From assembly GCA_025352795.1 (NCBI GenBank), contig JANXSF010000028.1, forward strand, positions 1 through 64,000: a stretch of DNA of 64,000 nucleotides, written 5' to 3'. A model generated the notes under the pieces. The model was not told the DNA's origin, ran no database searches, and saw nothing but the letters and a program-made list of their open reading frames with translations. The translations under genes and the position numbers were made by a program. Origin of the DNA: Acidobacteriota bacterium. Lineage in GTDB: Bacteria > Acidobacteriota > Terriglobia > Bryobacterales > Bryobacteraceae. Shown here piece by piece: positions 63,999 through 64,000 of the stretch; the first letter of the stretch is position 1; the number at the start of each line of letters is the position of its first letter.

Positions 63999-64000
63999 CT

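Overview
The window (about 52-55% GC by eye) looks like a chromosomal segment of an Acidobacteriota genome, most likely the Solibacter/Bryobacter side of the phylum. The grounds are two very large Oar-type TonB-dependent receptors with an N-terminal carboxypeptidase-regulatory domain, a Ser/Thr kinase with TolB-like and TPR parts next to an ECF sigma factor, a PEP-CTERM protein, remnants of secreted Ig-like proteins, and a 16S rRNA 5' end at the left edge. The assignment is inference; no search could be run.

Layout. 1-1000: 5' end of a 16S rRNA gene on the minus strand, with a long leader, a boxA-like site and a promoter. 1.2-9.3 kb: a methyltransferase, a decayed zone (secreted-protein and IS1595-type transposase remnants), a Panacea/SocA-type gene with a small partner, infA, wecB, a stand-alone Clp-type AAA+ ATPase, and a HipA-like kinase/DUF3037 pair set behind another secreted-protein remnant. 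9.5-15.7 kb: TrhO, a LolA-like secreted protein, a secreted double-VOC protein and the first Oar-type receptor. 15.9-19.5 kb: kinase plus ECF sigma factor. 19.6-23.1 kb: a glycan-modification cluster that is visibly broken (a GT2 fused to a nucleotidyltransferase tail, a frameshifted epimerase). 23.1-30 kb: GntR regulator, purD, DUF2238, mmsA with a class-III aminotransferase, and an Rpn-type nuclease.

30.0-38.8 kb is the most coherent metabolic block. 3-oxoadipyl-CoA thiolase (pcaF), DUF3237, 4-hydroxybenzoate hydroxylase (pobA), a MetE-like methyltransferase, an aromatic-acid MFS transporter, feruloyl-CoA synthetase and a tannase/feruloyl esterase run on one strand, and the last five are chained by ATGA overlaps. 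Together they read as release, uptake and activation of hydroxycinnamates plus entry into the beta-ketoadipate pathway. The ligase and esterase carry frame-breaking small indels. 38.8-48.6 kb: pta, glgC, a PEP-CTERM protein, gmd-fcl (GDP-L-fucose), an MFS transporter, DUF72, a DapA-family aldolase divergent from a hexuronate-type MFS transporter, and a SnoaL-like protein. 48.7-51.5 kb: one large UvrD-like helicase broken into four reading frames. 51.6-58.7 kb: SGNH hydrolase, cytochrome c, a small secreted protein, the kdpFABC potassium pump (with an overlooked kdpF and a second tiny membrane protein) and a divergent NarL-type response regulator. 58.7-64 kb: a second Oar-type receptor, an acyl-CoA synthetase and a partial YbaK-type deacylase at the right edge.

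Several otherwise well-conserved genes are broken by single-base indels. This may be real decay or residual read error; it should be settled before biological meaning is read into the broken genes.
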